A stretch of DNA of 64,000 nt from Aromatoleum toluclasticum ATCC 700605 (GCF_000378245.1 NZ_KB899505.1:89537-153536), one strand, 5' to 3'. Positions 8,319 to 17,797 are shown, counted from the stretch's first letter. Notes: generated from the sequence alone by a model not told the origin. Numbers and translations: made by a program.

Positions 8319-9608
8319 TTACTTGCCGCCCTTGGTCGATGCAATGAAAGACACCTCCCCCTGCTTCGCGGGATTGCCATCCACGTCATCGACAGAGACC
8401 TCCACCAAATAGGTGCCGACCACCGGGATGGGGTAGTTGGCGATGTACTGGATGGCATTGCCGGCGGCGTCGAGCTCCCAGCGAATGTTGGAAGAACCCT
8501 CGCCGGCGACGTATTCGGATTGACCATCCGGCGCCTTGACCAGGATGCGCACCGATTCGTACGGCGGCAGGGGCTTGCCCTCGCAATCCGTGAAGACCCA
8601 TTTGATCGGGAGAGTGGAACCGACCTTGAACTGCCGGCCGGCGACGCTCATCGGCGGCAGGGGATTGACGTTCAGCGCCACCGTATAGCTCGATGCCGCT
8701 TCGCCGGTATGGGAGGCGTCATCGTCCGCTTCTGCGGTCAGCGTAAAGGCTCCGACCCCATCGACCGTGAAAGTGCCGGTCGCGGTGACATCGATGCCCG
8801 CATCAACCGGCAGCGCTGGGCTGATGGAGAGGCCGTCGGTGAGAACGGTCTCCACGGCCCCGCCGACACTCGCAACGATAGCCCGCATCGCGGTGATGCC
8901 CGTCCCCGCACCGCCTTCCACCGGATCGTTGGCGGTGAAGCTCACGGCCAGATTGCCATGCACGCACAGCTTGCTCGCGGCGCTCGGGCTGCCGATGGTC
9001 ACCCCGGGTGGCTGGGTATCGACGGCAACCGGCGCGGTCACGATCACGGTGAAGGTCCTCTGGGCTTCACCCACGCCGACGCCGGTTTCCGGCTTGACGT
9101 CCAGGGTCACGTCGTACGTGCCGACCGGCACGATGGGCGTATTGGTGAAGGTGAAGCCCACCGCTTGACTGCCCGAGCCGGGGTTGGTCAGGGTGAAGCC
9201 GGAGGGCGCGAAGGAGAACCCGCCTTTCAGTGCGTCGACTTGGGCGGTAGTAAGCGTGCCTCCGACAGGCTCAACGACCGTCACATTGCCGGTGGAAATG
9301 GTGACCTCGAGGCTTCCGCTGCTGCCTTGACCGTAAACGGGCGGCAGTGCGCTGTCACACGAGCCAGTGTTTTGGACGGGCGGGGAAGTCACGGTAAACG
9401 AGGCCAGGCTGCTGGAACCAGCGCTCGAGGTGACATAGCTATAGGAATTGGGGGTCGGAGTGGTGACTTGAAGAGGACCGGTGGTGCCGCAGGCGGGCTT
9501 GGGCGGCTGGGCGGCAAAACCCTGCGCACTTGCGCACAGCAGGCCGAGCATGACGGCGCAGATCATGCTCCGCGGCATGATAGTGCGAGACAACTTCGTG
9601 TGTTCCAT
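8319..9608 (-). CDS. Secreted PxKF-domain protein
   Basis: A 429-residue exported protein of unknown role. The N-terminal signal peptide (MICAVMLGLLCASAQGFA, cleavage near residue 32) follows a positively charged start. The middle contains Ig-like beta-rich segments rich in Thr, Val and Gly. The C-terminal part carries the PxKF motif region FKVGSTLPIKWVFTDCEGKPL (about 340-360), a domain found in surface and spore-coat-like proteins. The ATG at 9608 has GGGGGAAG upstream. Two Cys pairs may form disulphides. It sits between an intact and a broken response regulator, so its regulation may have been lost or shared. No catalytic motif is visible. Confidence 0.75.
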   Translation of the reverse strand: MEHTKLSRTIMPRSMICAVMLGLLCASAQGFAAQPPKPACGTTGPLQVTTPTPNSYSYVTSSAGSSSLASFTVTSPPVQNTGSCDSALPPVYGQGSSGSLEVTISTGNVTVVEPVGGTLTTAQVDALKGGFSFAPSGFTLTNPGSGSQAVGFTFTNTPIVPVGTYDVTLDVKPETGVGVGEAQRTFTVIVTAPVAVDTQPPGVTIGSPSAASKLCVHGNLAVSFTANDPVEGGAGTGITAMRAIVASVGGAVETVLTDGLSISPALPVDAGIDVTATGTFTVDGVGAFTLTAEADDDASHTGEAASSYTVALNVNPLPPMSVAGRQFKVGSTLPIKWVFTDCEGKPLPPYESVRILVKAPDGQSEYVAGEGSSNIRWELDAAGNAIQYIANYPIPVVGTYLVEVSVDDVDGNPAKQGEVSFIASTKGGK

Positions 9609-9737
9609 GACGATCTTCCCCCCATTCCGGCTTCATTGATGATCAACGGCCATCGCAGCGCCGCAAAGGACAGGCCCGCGATGGTGGCAGATTCATGCTA
9701 TTGCCTTGAAGCGAGGGACGGCAGGTCGTACTGTCAC

Positions 9738-10080
9738 TTATCGGACATGACATCCGTAACGTTTTGAAGCTGTCCCGTGACATACGACACGGTGCTTACC
9801 GCCTGCGCGGATGGCGACTCGTGTCTTGGCGAAGATGGCGGCAAGCGCTTTGCGCAGGGAGTTCTCGCTGACGCCGAACGACTCGGTAAGGCATTTATCG
9901 AGGGCGCCGTTCCGTTCGATGGTGACCGCGACGATCTGGCGTTCGCACGGCGTGAGATTCGCGGAGGGATCGGCGGGCGGTTGGGTGTAGTAGCCGTGCA
10001 GGCTGTCGATCAGACTGCCGGGCGGGAGCGGTCCAGCCACAGCTCGCCGCATGGACATGCTCTATGGCGCGCAGCGACGG
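9738..10080 (-). pseudogene. Frameshifted remnant of a NarL/LuxR-type response regulator
   Basis: Read on the minus strand, this stretch encodes LRAIEHVHA then, one frame over, ELWLDRSRP, IDSLHGYY and LTPCERQIVAVTIERNGALDK. The intact regulator at 7481 has IRAIGRVHAGELWLDRAR, VDSLRRQ and LTPREKQIVAVALEHNGAPNK in the same order. Aligning the DNA shows one base missing after CATGC (near 10048), which breaks the frame; similarity also fades after VSENSLRKALAAIFAKTRV. No receiver domain is left upstream. A 106-residue open frame (9738-10058) survives, but its first 20 residues are out-of-frame. I read it as a decayed paralogue, not a functional gene. The rest of 9609-10156 shows nothing else I can support. 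Confidence 0.75.
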
Positions 10081-10156
10081 CGGGCCAAGTCGCGACTCCC
10101 GCCGCATCTGCAGCAATCGAGAGCCGTCGCACATGCGGCTCAACGCAGCACCCGCC

Positions 10157-10651
10157 TTACGGCAACTCCGCCGGATGCGTGAACACGTAGTCCCTGTCCT
10201 TCACCGGCTGGTGGCAGCCGAAGCACTCCTGCACGAAGTTCGCATCGGCCCCGTAAGGCTTCTGCGCCTTGCCGAGCCAGCGCGCGAAACCCCAGCCGCC
10301 CGTCGCGGCATACTTGGCGCTGTCCTTGACCATGAACTCGGCGTGAACGAAGTCGCCCGGCGCGAGCGCCGTGTCCCAGCGATCGTGCTTGACCGCCTTC
10401 CACACGAGCTTGCCGAGAATCGCGCCGTCGGGCCACGGATTGGTCCGCCCCTCACGCGCCGCCTTCGCGGCTGCCTCGTTGCCGAGTACCGCGCGCAGCG
10501 TGTTGTTGTCGGAGCGGTGATGGACCGCGATCACCTGCCACTGGCGGTAGCCCTCGGGCAGGATGATGCCGTTGGGTGCGGGTTCGACCGCGGATGCGGA
10601 TGCGGCAGCGCAAAGCAGGGCGCCAGCCAGCAAAGGGAATCGTCTGCTCAT
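10157..10651 (-). CDS. Cytochrome P460 family protein
   Basis: A periplasmic monohaem c-type protein of the cytochrome P460 family (164 residues). The family includes hydroxylamine-oxidising enzymes with a Lys-crosslinked haem, but many members have other or unknown roles. A signal peptide (MSRRFPLLAGALLCAAASASA) is followed by GIILPEGYRQWQVIAVHHR, typical of the family, and by the single haem motif CFGCH near the C-terminus (about residue 148). The ATG at 10651 has AGGA upstream. It stands alone on the minus strand with no obvious electron partner next to it. Hydroxylamine oxidation is possible but cannot be claimed from this sequence. Confidence 0.88.
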   Translation of the reverse strand: MSRRFPLLAGALLCAAASASAVEPAPNGIILPEGYRQWQVIAVHHRSDNNTLRAVLGNEAAAKAAREGRTNPWPDGAILGKLVWKAVKHDRWDTALAPGDFVHAEFMVKDSAKYAATGGWGFARWLGKAQKPYGADANFVQECFGCHQPVKDRDYVFTHPAELP

Positions 10652-10750
10652 GGAAAATCCTCGTTGTCGGGGAAAACCGTGGTCGCAAAAGCGGCCCACG
10701 CCTCAGTCAACAACCGACGGACGCGAATTGTTCCAGGCAGCGGAAAAAAA

Positions 10751-11011
10751 TCAGCGGCGGCGCCGCTGCTGCGGATTCACCGGACCACGTCCTTCGATGT
10801 GGCGGAAGGTGATGCGCCCCTTGCTCAGGTCGTAGGGCGACAGTTCCAGCGAAACCTTGTCTCCGCACAGGATGCGGATGTGATGCTTGCGCATCTTGCC
10901 TGCGGAATACGCAACGAGATTGTGACCATTGTCCAGCGTCACACGGAATCGGGCATCAGGCAGCACTTCGACCACCACTCCACCCATTTCGATCAGTTCT
11001 TCCTTGGCGAT
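10751..11011 (-). CDS. infA: Translation initiation factor IF-1 with apparent AUC start codon
   Basis: IF-1 binds the ribosomal A site during initiation. The 86-residue product reads (I)[18 protein letters not shown]..., with the S1-like OB-fold and the conserved [19 protein letters not shown] and [12 protein letters not shown] blocks, and a basic tail QQRRRR. The family starts MAKEEL; here the codon at the Met position is ATC (11009-11011). No ATG, GTG or TTG exists in frame between it and the cold-shock gene upstream. AGGAG (11020-11024) sits 8 bases before the ATC, a proper spacing. The first in-frame ATG is codon 9 and would cut into the first beta strand. The SD follows directly after the terminator of the cold-shock gene. 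Confidence 0.85.
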   Translation of the reverse strand: MAKEELIEMGGVVVEVLPDARFRVTLDNGHNLVAYSAGKMRKHHIRILCGDKVSLELSPYDLSKGRITFRHIEGRGPVNPQQRRRR

Positions 11012-11034
11012 GACGTTTTCTCCTGGGAAAGGCG

Positions 11035-11068
11035 AAAAAAGAAAAGGCCGGGCTTGTGCCAGGCCTTT
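11035..11068 (-). terminator. Terminator between cold-shock gene and infA
   Basis: On the minus strand, AAAGGCC (11062-11068) pairs with GGCCTTT (11043-11049), with inner GGC/GCC pairing around a 4-base loop. It is followed by the T-rich run TTTTCTTTTTT down to 11035. The infA Shine-Dalgarno begins only 11 bases later, so infA must be reached by read-through or by a promoter hidden in this stretch. Confidence 0.75.
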
Positions 11069-11150
11069 CGGGATGCGTTCCGGAACGGATTCCGGTTTCC
11101 GGTCCCGCCAGGGGCCGGAGGCGCGGCACAGGTGCCGCGCCGGCGCAGGC

Positions 11151-11357
11151 TTAGTCAGCCGCGCGGATGTTCGATGCCTGTTGCCCCTTGGGGCCGGTGG
11201 TAACGTCGAAAGTGACGCGCTGGCCTTCGGCCAGGGTCTTGAAACCGCTGCCCTGGATCGCGGAGAAGTGGGCGAACAGATCATCGCCGCCGTTTTCCGG
11301 GGTAATGAAACCGAAGCCCTTGGAGTCGTTGAACCACTTCACGGTACCGTTTGCCAT
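11151..11357 (-). CDS. Cold-shock protein (CspA family)
   Basis: A 68-residue single cold-shock domain that binds single-stranded nucleic acid and melts RNA secondary structure. RNP1 (KGFGFITP) and RNP2 (LFAHFSAI) are both intact, and [14 protein letters not shown] is the standard N-terminus. The ATG at 11357 has GGAAATTC upstream; longer in-frame extension is leader sequence. The long region upstream (to about 11540) is a plausible long 5' leader of the sort that cold-shock mRNAs use. It is followed by a terminator and then infA, another cold-responsive translation gene. Confidence 0.96.
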   Translation of the reverse strand: MANGTVKWFNDSKGFGFITPENGGDDLFAHFSAIQGSGFKTLAEGQRVTFDVTTGPKGQQASNIRAAD

Positions 11358-11728
11358 ATCTTGAATTTCCTGAAAAATAAGGGACTTGCCCCAGAGGTGA
11401 GGGCGAAGGTCAAGACGGCAGGGTGAAGAGGCAAGGAACGCCGCAGAAACAGCAGAAACCGGACCAGACAACAACTGTGCTACTTGAAGATCGCTGCCGC
11501 GCACTATGGACTGATTTGCCCTGCTCTGCAAACGAAATATCTTTTGTTACATTTTAGAAGATACCCGGAGATGCCCGGCCCCACCGACCCCGGCACCGGC
11601 CGCGGGCGCGCACCACCGGCGGGTTCAAGCACGGGCGGGAGGGGGATCGCCACTCTCCCCGCGCCGAAGCGCAACGGGCCGGGATGCTCTAAAATCTGCT
11701 TTCGCAACCCCACTCCGGATTGACCTCC
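11358..11728. other. Intergenic region between csp and DUF2242 gene
   Basis: A 371-base divergent gap. An AT-rich segment at 11535-11565 (TATCTTTTGTTACATTTTAGAAGATA contains TATCTT/AAGATA arms) is unusually AT-rich for this genome and is the likely promoter area for the minus-strand cold-shock gene. I could not assign -35/-10 boxes with certainty. No ORF here looks real. Confidence 0.4.
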
Positions 11729-12244
11729 ATGTTGCATCTCGCGCGTCGCGCCCATGCGCCGTTGTTGTCCGGGCTGCTGCTCGCCGGCTGCGCCTCCGCG
11801 CCGCCTCCCGTTTATCGCAGCGAAACCTTCGCCGCCGAATCGCCCTTCGTCACCTGGAGCACGCGCGAACCCGACGCAGCCTGCGAGATCGGCAAGCGTG
11901 CGCTGCTGAGCCAGGGCTACCAGGTCGACGCGTCGAACGCGACGCGCATCCGCGGCGAGAAGTTCTTCCTGCCGAAGACCGACTACGGCATGACGCTCAA
12001 CATCACGCTGGTGTGCCTGCCGAGCAACGTCGGCACCGCGATCTATGCGAACGCACTGCAAACGCGCTACGAGTTGAAGTCCGCCGCGACGAGCGCCGGC
12101 GTCGGCGTCGCGGGCCTCGGCTCGATTTCGTTGCCGTGGACCGCCGACAAGGAGGCTCTGGTCAAGGTCGGCGAGGAAACGATCTCCGACCCGGACTTCT
12201 ACAAGCGGCTCTTCGGCCTGATCGACTCACTGCAGGGCAGCTGA
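11729..12244 (+). CDS. DUF2242 family lipoprotein
   Basis: A 171-residue predicted outer- or inner-membrane lipoprotein of the DUF2242 family, function unknown. The lipobox LLLAGC places the lipidated Cys at residue 21. The mature part contains TWSTREPDAACEIGKRALLSQGYQVD and ends with DPDFYKRLFGLIDSLQ, both typical of the family. I chose the ATG at 11729; a TTG at 11720 would add three residues. The Shine-Dalgarno is weak. It has no obvious operon partner; downstream lie a REP-like repeat and the ahcY promoter. Confidence 0.82.
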   Translation: MLHLARRAHAPLLSGLLLAGCASAPPPVYRSETFAAESPFVTWSTREPDAACEIGKRALLSQGYQVDASNATRIRGEKFFLPKTDYGMTLNITLVCLPSNVGTAIYANALQTRYELKSAATSAGVGVAGLGSISLPWTADKEALVKVGEETISDPDFYKRLFGLIDSLQGS

Positions 12245-12274
12245 GCGCATCGCACGCGCGTGCAGCGCGGAAGC

Positions 12275-12372
12275 GTAGGGCGGGAGGAGCCGAAGGCGTA
12301 TCCCGCCATGCGGCCGCGGGATGCCCTCTGCCGGTGGATTGGCGGGATGCGCCGCGCTGCTCCGGCCCTGCG
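12275..12372. repeat. REP-like palindromic repeat, copy A
   Basis: The left arm TAGGGCGGGAGGAGCCGAAG... begins at 12276 and runs to TATCCCGCC at 12307. A diverged right arm, GGCGGGATGCGCCGCGCTGC, begins at 12341 and ends in CTCCGGCCCTG. The element forms a long imperfect hairpin. The same unit occurs at 42327-42408, 50221-50310 and, as a half-unit, at 59348-59376. No coding function. Confidence 0.85.
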
Positions 12373-12389
12373 GGCCTTCAAGCCTGCCC

Positions 12390-12420
12390 TTGTCGCGGCG
12401 GCCGGCGCGTAGGTTATAAT
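12390..12420 (+). promoter_or_regulatory. Promoter of ahcY-metF
   Basis: A perfect TATAAT at 12415-12420 with TTGTCG at 12390-12395 (19-base spacing, longer than ideal). The expected start near 12427 coincides with the first base of the SAH riboswitch, which supports the assignment. Confidence 0.7.
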
Positions 12421-12426
12421 CCGCCT

Positions 12427-12490
12427 TCGCCGAGGAGCGCTGCGAGACTCCCGTCCCAGGCTCGGCCATCCGTAACTGCGCTCACCTTAA
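12427..12490 (+). promoter_or_regulatory. S-adenosylhomocysteine (SAH) riboswitch
   Basis: Matches the known SAH riboswitch by sequence and pairing. GAGCGC (12435-12440) pairs with GCGCTC (12478-12483), and GCCGAG (12429-12434) pairs with CTCGGC (12461-12466), giving the pseudoknotted layout. The conserved strings GAGGAGCGCTGC, CCAGGCTCGG and GCGCTCACC are present in order. In known cases SAH binding turns on the downstream ahcY genes to remove this toxic product inhibitor of methyltransferases. Here it should control ahcY and metF. A further hairpin (CCGTGCCGGGCACGGGG, about 12492-12510) follows before the ahcY ribosome binding site and may be the expression platform. Confidence 0.9.
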
Positions 12491-12564
12491 CCCGTGCCGG
12501 GCACGGGGTGACGAGGTGAGCTCACCCGCAGCACCCCTTCCCGGCCACACGTTCAGGAGTTCAC

Positions 12565-14007
<1,443 letters not shown>

Positions 14008-14019
14008 CGGGGGCACGCC

Positions 14020-14853
14020 ATGGCCAAACCTGAAATTTCGATCGAATTCTTCCCGCCGCAGACACCCGACGGCGACGAGAAGCTGCGCGCGACGCGCGAC
14101 AAGCTCGCGCGCCTCAAGCCCGCCTTCTTCTCGGTGACCTATGGCGCCGGCGGTTCGACGCGCGAGCGCACCTTCGCGACGGTCAAGGAGATCGCCGCGC
14201 AGGGCTTCGAGGCCGCACCGCACCTGTCCTGCATCGGCTCGACGCGCGCCGGCATCCGCGAGATCCTCTCCGACTATAGCGCCGCCGGCATCCGCCGCAT
14301 CGTCGCGCTGCGCGGCGATCTGCCTTCGGGCGTCGGAGATCCGGGCGAGTTCCGCTATGCGAACGAGCTGGTGGAATTCATCCGTGCCGAGACCGGCGAC
14401 CGTTTCCGCATCGAGGTCGCCGCCTATCCGGAATGGCATCCGCAGGCAAGAAGCCCGCAGGACGACCTGCAGGCCTTCAAGCGCAAGGTCGAGGCCGGCG
14501 CGGACTCCGCGATCACGCAGTACTTCTACAACGCGGAAGCCTACCTGCACTACGTCGACCAGGTGCGCGCAATGGGTCTGGACACCCCCATCGTGCCCGG
14601 GATCATGCCGATCGTGAGCTTCTACAAGCTCGCACGCTTTTCGGATGCGTGCGGCGCGGAGATTCCGCGCTGGATGCGCAGGAAATTCGAGTCCTACGGC
14701 GACGATACGGCATCGATCCGCGCCTTCGGTCTCGACGTGGTCACCGCGCTGTGCGAGCGCATGCTCGCCAACGGCGCCCCCGGCCTGCACTTCTACAGCA
14801 TGAACCAAGCCAGCCTCACGATGGCCATCTGCGAGCGCCTCAAGCTCGTCTGA
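14020..14853 (+). CDS. metF: 5,10-methylenetetrahydrofolate reductase
   Basis: FAD enzyme that makes 5-methyltetrahydrofolate, the methyl donor for remethylating homocysteine. The 277-residue TIM barrel begins EISIEFFPPQTPDGDEKL and has the FSVTYGAGGSTRE motif (about 37-49), the RGDLP loop, and ITQYFYNAEAY. It follows ahcY by 12 bases in the SAH-riboswitch operon. The ahcY product (homocysteine) and metF product meet at methionine synthase, and metK at 4.4 kb closes the cycle. A strong terminator follows. Confidence 0.96.
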   Translation: MAKPEISIEFFPPQTPDGDEKLRATRDKLARLKPAFFSVTYGAGGSTRERTFATVKEIAAQGFEAAPHLSCIGSTRAGIREILSDYSAAGIRRIVALRGDLPSGVGDPGEFRYANELVEFIRAETGDRFRIEVAAYPEWHPQARSPQDDLQAFKRKVEAGADSAITQYFYNAEAYLHYVDQVRAMGLDTPIVPGIMPIVSFYKLARFSDACGAEIPRWMRRKFESYGDDTASIRAFGLDVVTALCERMLANGAPGLHFYSMNQASLTMAICERLKLV

Positions 14854-14857
14854 CGAA

Positions 14858-14895
14858 AAGGGCACCCCGCCACAACGCGGCGGTGCCCTTGTTTT
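14858..14895 (+). terminator. Rho-independent terminator of ahcY-metF
   Basis: AAGGGCACC-CCGC pairs with GCGG-C-GGTGCCCTT around a 6-base loop, followed by GTTTT. It starts 5 bases after the metF stop and also separates it from the convergent chemoreceptor gene. Confidence 0.88.
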
Positions 14896-14910
14896 CACGC
14901 GCGGCGAGTC

Positions 14911-16014
14911 TCAGCTGGACTGGGCCGCTACCCCGTTTGAAATGTCCTGCAGGCAGCCCAGCACTTCCATGCTCGCTGCCTCCATCGCTGCGATGTCCTG
15001 GAGGCCGGACTGGTTGTCGCCCGACAGCAGGCGCTCGAGGCCACGCCGGCCGCTCTCATGCACGCGCGCATGCGGCGCCTCCAGCCGGCGGTAGGCGGGC
15101 AAGGACGCAAAGCGCTTGCCCGGCCCCTCGTAATACCAGTGCCCGAGCCGGCACTTGTGGTGGCTGGAAAATTCGTCGGGACGTTTGGCGGAATTGCCCG
15201 ACGCGGCCTTGTAGACCTCCATCTTGAAGATCAGGTGGTCGAGCTTGGCCAACTCGACGAAGCTGCGCACCGCGGCGCCCTCCATCATGTTCCCCATCTC
15301 GCGCGACAGGCCGAACAGTTCGCTCATGCTCCCGCGCGCGCTGCGCCCCTCGCCGGCCGCGTCCGAGGCCTTGCCGGCGAGCGTCTGGATCATCGCCTGC
15401 GTCTGCCCGGTCTCGCCCTGGATCGCGCCGACCAACTCGGAGATCTCGTTCGTCGCCGCCGCGGTGCGTTCCGCGAGTTTGCGCACCTCGTCGGCGACCA
15501 CGGCGAAGCCGCGCCCCTGCTCGCCTGCGCGCGCGGCCTCGATGGCCGCGTTCAGCGCGAGCAGGTTGGTCTGGTCCGCGATCTCGCGGATCAGACGCAC
15601 GATCCCGTCGATCTGGCCCGCACGCTGATTGAGCTGATGCACGGAAGCAACCGTGCCGCGCGTTTCCTCCGCCAGGCCGTCCAGGCTTGCCGAGATGCGC
15701 TCGATGGCCGATGCGCTGTCGCCCGCCGACTGCGTCGAACGCTGGGCGACGTCATGCTGCTGCTTGAGCCCATCGGCCAGCAGGCTGAACGTTCCCTGCA
15801 CCGAAACGAGCGACTCGCCATAGGTCTTGAGATTCCCGAACAGCGCGTCGAGCATTTCGGTGCGCCGTGCCGCCACCTCCACCTCGCTGCGCTGCCGTGC
15901 AAGCTGCTCCTCGAGCCCGGCCGAGCGCAGTCGCTCGCGTTCCAGAGCTTCCTTGCTCGCAGCGAGTTCCTGCCTCAGGGCCGCGAGCTCCGCACCGCCT
16001 GCAAACCATCCCAT
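14911..16014 (-). CDS. Soluble methyl-accepting chemoreceptor with C-terminal CZB domain
   Basis: A cytoplasmic chemoreceptor (367 residues) with no membrane segment. An N-terminal coiled coil (about 5-60) leads into the methyl-accepting signalling domain. Its conserved tip, [20 protein letters not shown], lies near residue 180 and is followed by [18 protein letters not shown]. The C-terminal CZB zinc-binding domain shows [11 protein letters not shown], the [13 protein letters not shown] block and HARVHESG, which together supply the His/Cys ligands. Such receptors are reported to sense zinc or oxidants such as HOCl. I chose the ATG at 16014 (MGWFAGG) because AGGGAG lies 8 bases upstream; ATGs at 16041 and 16098 are in frame but have weaker signals. 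Confidence 0.9.
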   Translation of the reverse strand: MGWFAGGAELAALRQELAASKEALERERLRSAGLEEQLARQRSEVEVAARRTEMLDALFGNLKTYGESLVSVQGTFSLLADGLKQQHDVAQRSTQSAGDSASAIERISASLDGLAEETRGTVASVHQLNQRAGQIDGIVRLIREIADQTNLLALNAAIEAARAGEQGRGFAVVADEVRKLAERTAAATNEISELVGAIQGETGQTQAMIQTLAGKASDAAGEGRSARGSMSELFGLSREMGNMMEGAAVRSFVELAKLDHLIFKMEVYKAASGNSAKRPDEFSSHHKCRLGHWYYEGPGKRFASLPAYRRLEAPHARVHESGRRGLERLLSGDNQSGLQDIAAMEAASMEVLGCLQDISNGVAAQSS

Positions 16015-16209
16015 TTCTTCATCTCCCTGAGCTACGTTCATCAGCAACCCGGCGCCGCGCCGGCACCGGGGGATTCCCTTCAGTCGAAATATCGGCAAAA
16101 GACGTATGACATTTAGTCTAATCGGATCTTCTTATACACATTCCGGCATTCACTCACATGCCCTTGCCGCTTAGTGCGCATAAGCCCTCGGCCTAGGCCC
16201 TCGATCGCA

Positions 16210-16237
16210 TTGACGAGGCTCCGGCTACGACTATATA
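16210..16237 (+). promoter_or_regulatory. Promoter of the DUF1326-DUF2182 pair
   Basis: TTGACG (16210-16215) and TATATA (16232-16237), 16-base spacing. The start site would be near 16244, inside the palindrome at 16239-16264. Confidence 0.6.
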
Positions 16238-16238
16238 T

Positions 16239-16264
16239 GTAGAGTGAGACGCAATCTCACCTAC
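16239..16264. promoter_or_regulatory. Operator-like palindrome at the DUF1326 transcription start
   Basis: GTGAGA (16244-16249) and TCTCAC (16255-16260) are exact reverse complements 5 bases apart. The flanks GTAG (16239-16242) and CTAC (16261-16264) extend the symmetry with one unpaired base. Its place over the predicted start site suggests a repressor site. I do not recognise the binding protein. The rest of 16015-16367 shows nothing else I can support. Confidence 0.55.
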
Positions 16265-16367
16265 CCCGACAGGGCGGCACCCGCTGCCTCCGTGGGCCGG
16301 CTTTCCGGTCGCCGCGGTCGCTTGCATCCGACCGCCCCCTGGCCAACCAGCAACAAGGAGAACAGCC

Positions 16368-16970
16368 ATGGCCTACCGGATCGAAGGGCGACTGCTGGAA
16401 GTCTGTACCTGCAAAGCGATCTGTCCGTGCTGGATCGGAGACGATCCCGACGGAGGCACCTGTGACGGGACGCTCGCGTGGCATATCGACAAGGGCGAGA
16501 TCGGCGGCACCGATGTGTCGGGGCTCACCTTCGGCATGCTGGCGCACATTCCCGGCAACGTCCTGAAAGGCAACTGGCGAGCCCTCGCCTTCGTCGACGA
16601 TCGCGCCAGCAAGGCGCAGGAAGAGGCGCTGCTGTCGGTCTTCACCGGCCAGCTCGGCGGCCCGATCGCGGACCTGGCGCAACTGGTCGGCGAGGTCGTC
16701 GGGGTGGAGCGCGTCGGGATCGAGTTCGACGTCCAGGAAGGCTCGGGGCGGCTGCGCATCGGCAACACGGTCGAAGCCGACCTCGAAGGCGCGCGCGGAC
16801 CCGACGGCCGGGCGACCGCGATGAACGACACGATCTTCTCGTCGATTCCCGGCTCGCCGGCCTACATCGGCCGCGCGCCGCGCTACCGCGCCCAGTCTGA
16901 GCAGCTGGGCATCAACGTCAACCTGAGCGGCTACAACTCGGTGCAAGGCTTGTTCTGCTTCGAGGCCTAG
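16368..16970 (+). CDS. DUF1326 domain protein
   Basis: A 200-residue DUF1326 family protein with no signal peptide. The N-terminus MAYRIEGRLLEVCTCKAICPCW carries the conserved Cys cluster C-x-C-x4-C-x-C, which looks able to bind a metal. The rest is alternating beta strands with GNWRALAFVDDRAS and a conserved NDTIFSSIPGSPAYIG segment. The family is regularly found next to DUF2182, as here (29 bases apart). Function is unknown; metal handling is an inference from the Cys cluster. AAGGAG lies upstream of the ATG. Confidence 0.88.
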   Translation: MAYRIEGRLLEVCTCKAICPCWIGDDPDGGTCDGTLAWHIDKGEIGGTDVSGLTFGMLAHIPGNVLKGNWRALAFVDDRASKAQEEALLSVFTGQLGGPIADLAQLVGEVVGVERVGIEFDVQEGSGRLRIGNTVEADLEGARGPDGRATAMNDTIFSSIPGSPAYIGRAPRYRAQSEQLGINVNLSGYNSVQGLFCFEA

Positions 16971-16999
16971 CACGCGGCAACCGCCTCCTGACAGAGTCC

Positions 17000-17797
17000 A
17001 TGCCCGCGGCGCAAGCTCCGCTGCGCGCGATCTCCCGGCGCGACACCTTCACCGTCGCGCTGGTAGCCCTCGTGCTCGCCGCATGGGTCGCCCTGTGGCT
17101 GTGGGAGCGCTCGCCCTACGGCCGCTACCTCAACCACGCCGAACTCGGCGGCCTTGCGCACGCCCCGACGGCCGATGCGGTACTGGTGCAGTCGGCCTTG
17201 TACATCGGCGGCTGGCTGCTGATGACGATCGCGATGATGCTGCCGACGACGCTGCCGCTGCTGGACGCCTTCCGGCGCATGACGGCGCTGCGCGACGACC
17301 GCCGCGGGCTGCTGGCACTCGTGATTGTCAGCTACCTCGGGGTGTGGCTGATCGCCGGCGCGGCAATGCATCTGTTCGATTTCGGCTTGCACGAGGCCTT
17401 CGAGCAGCTCGCCTGGCTGCAGGCCAACCCATGGCTATTCGGCGCCGCGCCGCTGCTGCTGGCCGGAGCCTTCCAGTTCTCGGACCTCAAGCACCGCTGC
17501 CTCGAACGTTGTCGTGCGCCGGTCGGCTTCGTCATCCAGCACTGGCGCGGCGGCAGCCCCGCGCTCCAGTCGCTCGCGATCGGCGCACACCACGGCCTGT
17601 TCTGCGTCGGTTGCTGCTGGGCGCTGATGTTGCTGATGTTCGCCGTCGGCACCGGCAGCATCGGCTGGATGCTCACGCTCGGCGCCGTGATGGCGATCGA
17701 GAAGAACCTGAGCTGGGGCCGTCACCTCAGCGCCCCGGCGGGTGTCGCGCTGCTGCTGTGGGGTGGCGCGATTACCCTCTCGCACCTCGCCGCCTGA
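17000..17797 (+). CDS. DUF2182 integral membrane protein
   Basis: A 265-residue polytopic membrane protein of the DUF2182 family (sometimes labelled predicted metal-binding integral membrane protein). Hydrophobic segments lie at about 16-35, 68-90, 105-125, 150-165, 195-230 and 240-262. The segment LMTIAMMLPTTLPLLDAF and the Cys-rich HHGLFCVGCCWALMLLMF (about 194-211) are the family hallmarks, with Met, His and Cys placed inside the membrane. It pairs with the DUF1326 gene just upstream. No transport activity has been assigned that I know of. Confidence 0.87.
   Translation: MPAAQAPLRAISRRDTFTVALVALVLAAWVALWLWERSPYGRYLNHAELGGLAHAPTADAVLVQSALYIGGWLLMTIAMMLPTTLPLLDAFRRMTALRDDRRGLLALVIVSYLGVWLIAGAAMHLFDFGLHEAFEQLAWLQANPWLFGAAPLLLAGAFQFSDLKHRCLERCRAPVGFVIQHWRGGSPALQSLAIGAHHGLFCVGCCWALMLLMFAVGTGSIGWMLTLGAVMAIEKNLSWGRHLSAPAGVALLLWGGAITLSHLAA

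Noticed and set aside
9777..10190. Plus-strand ORF of 137 codons
   Set aside because: It is antisense to the regulator remnant and the cytochrome P460 3' end; no family likeness.
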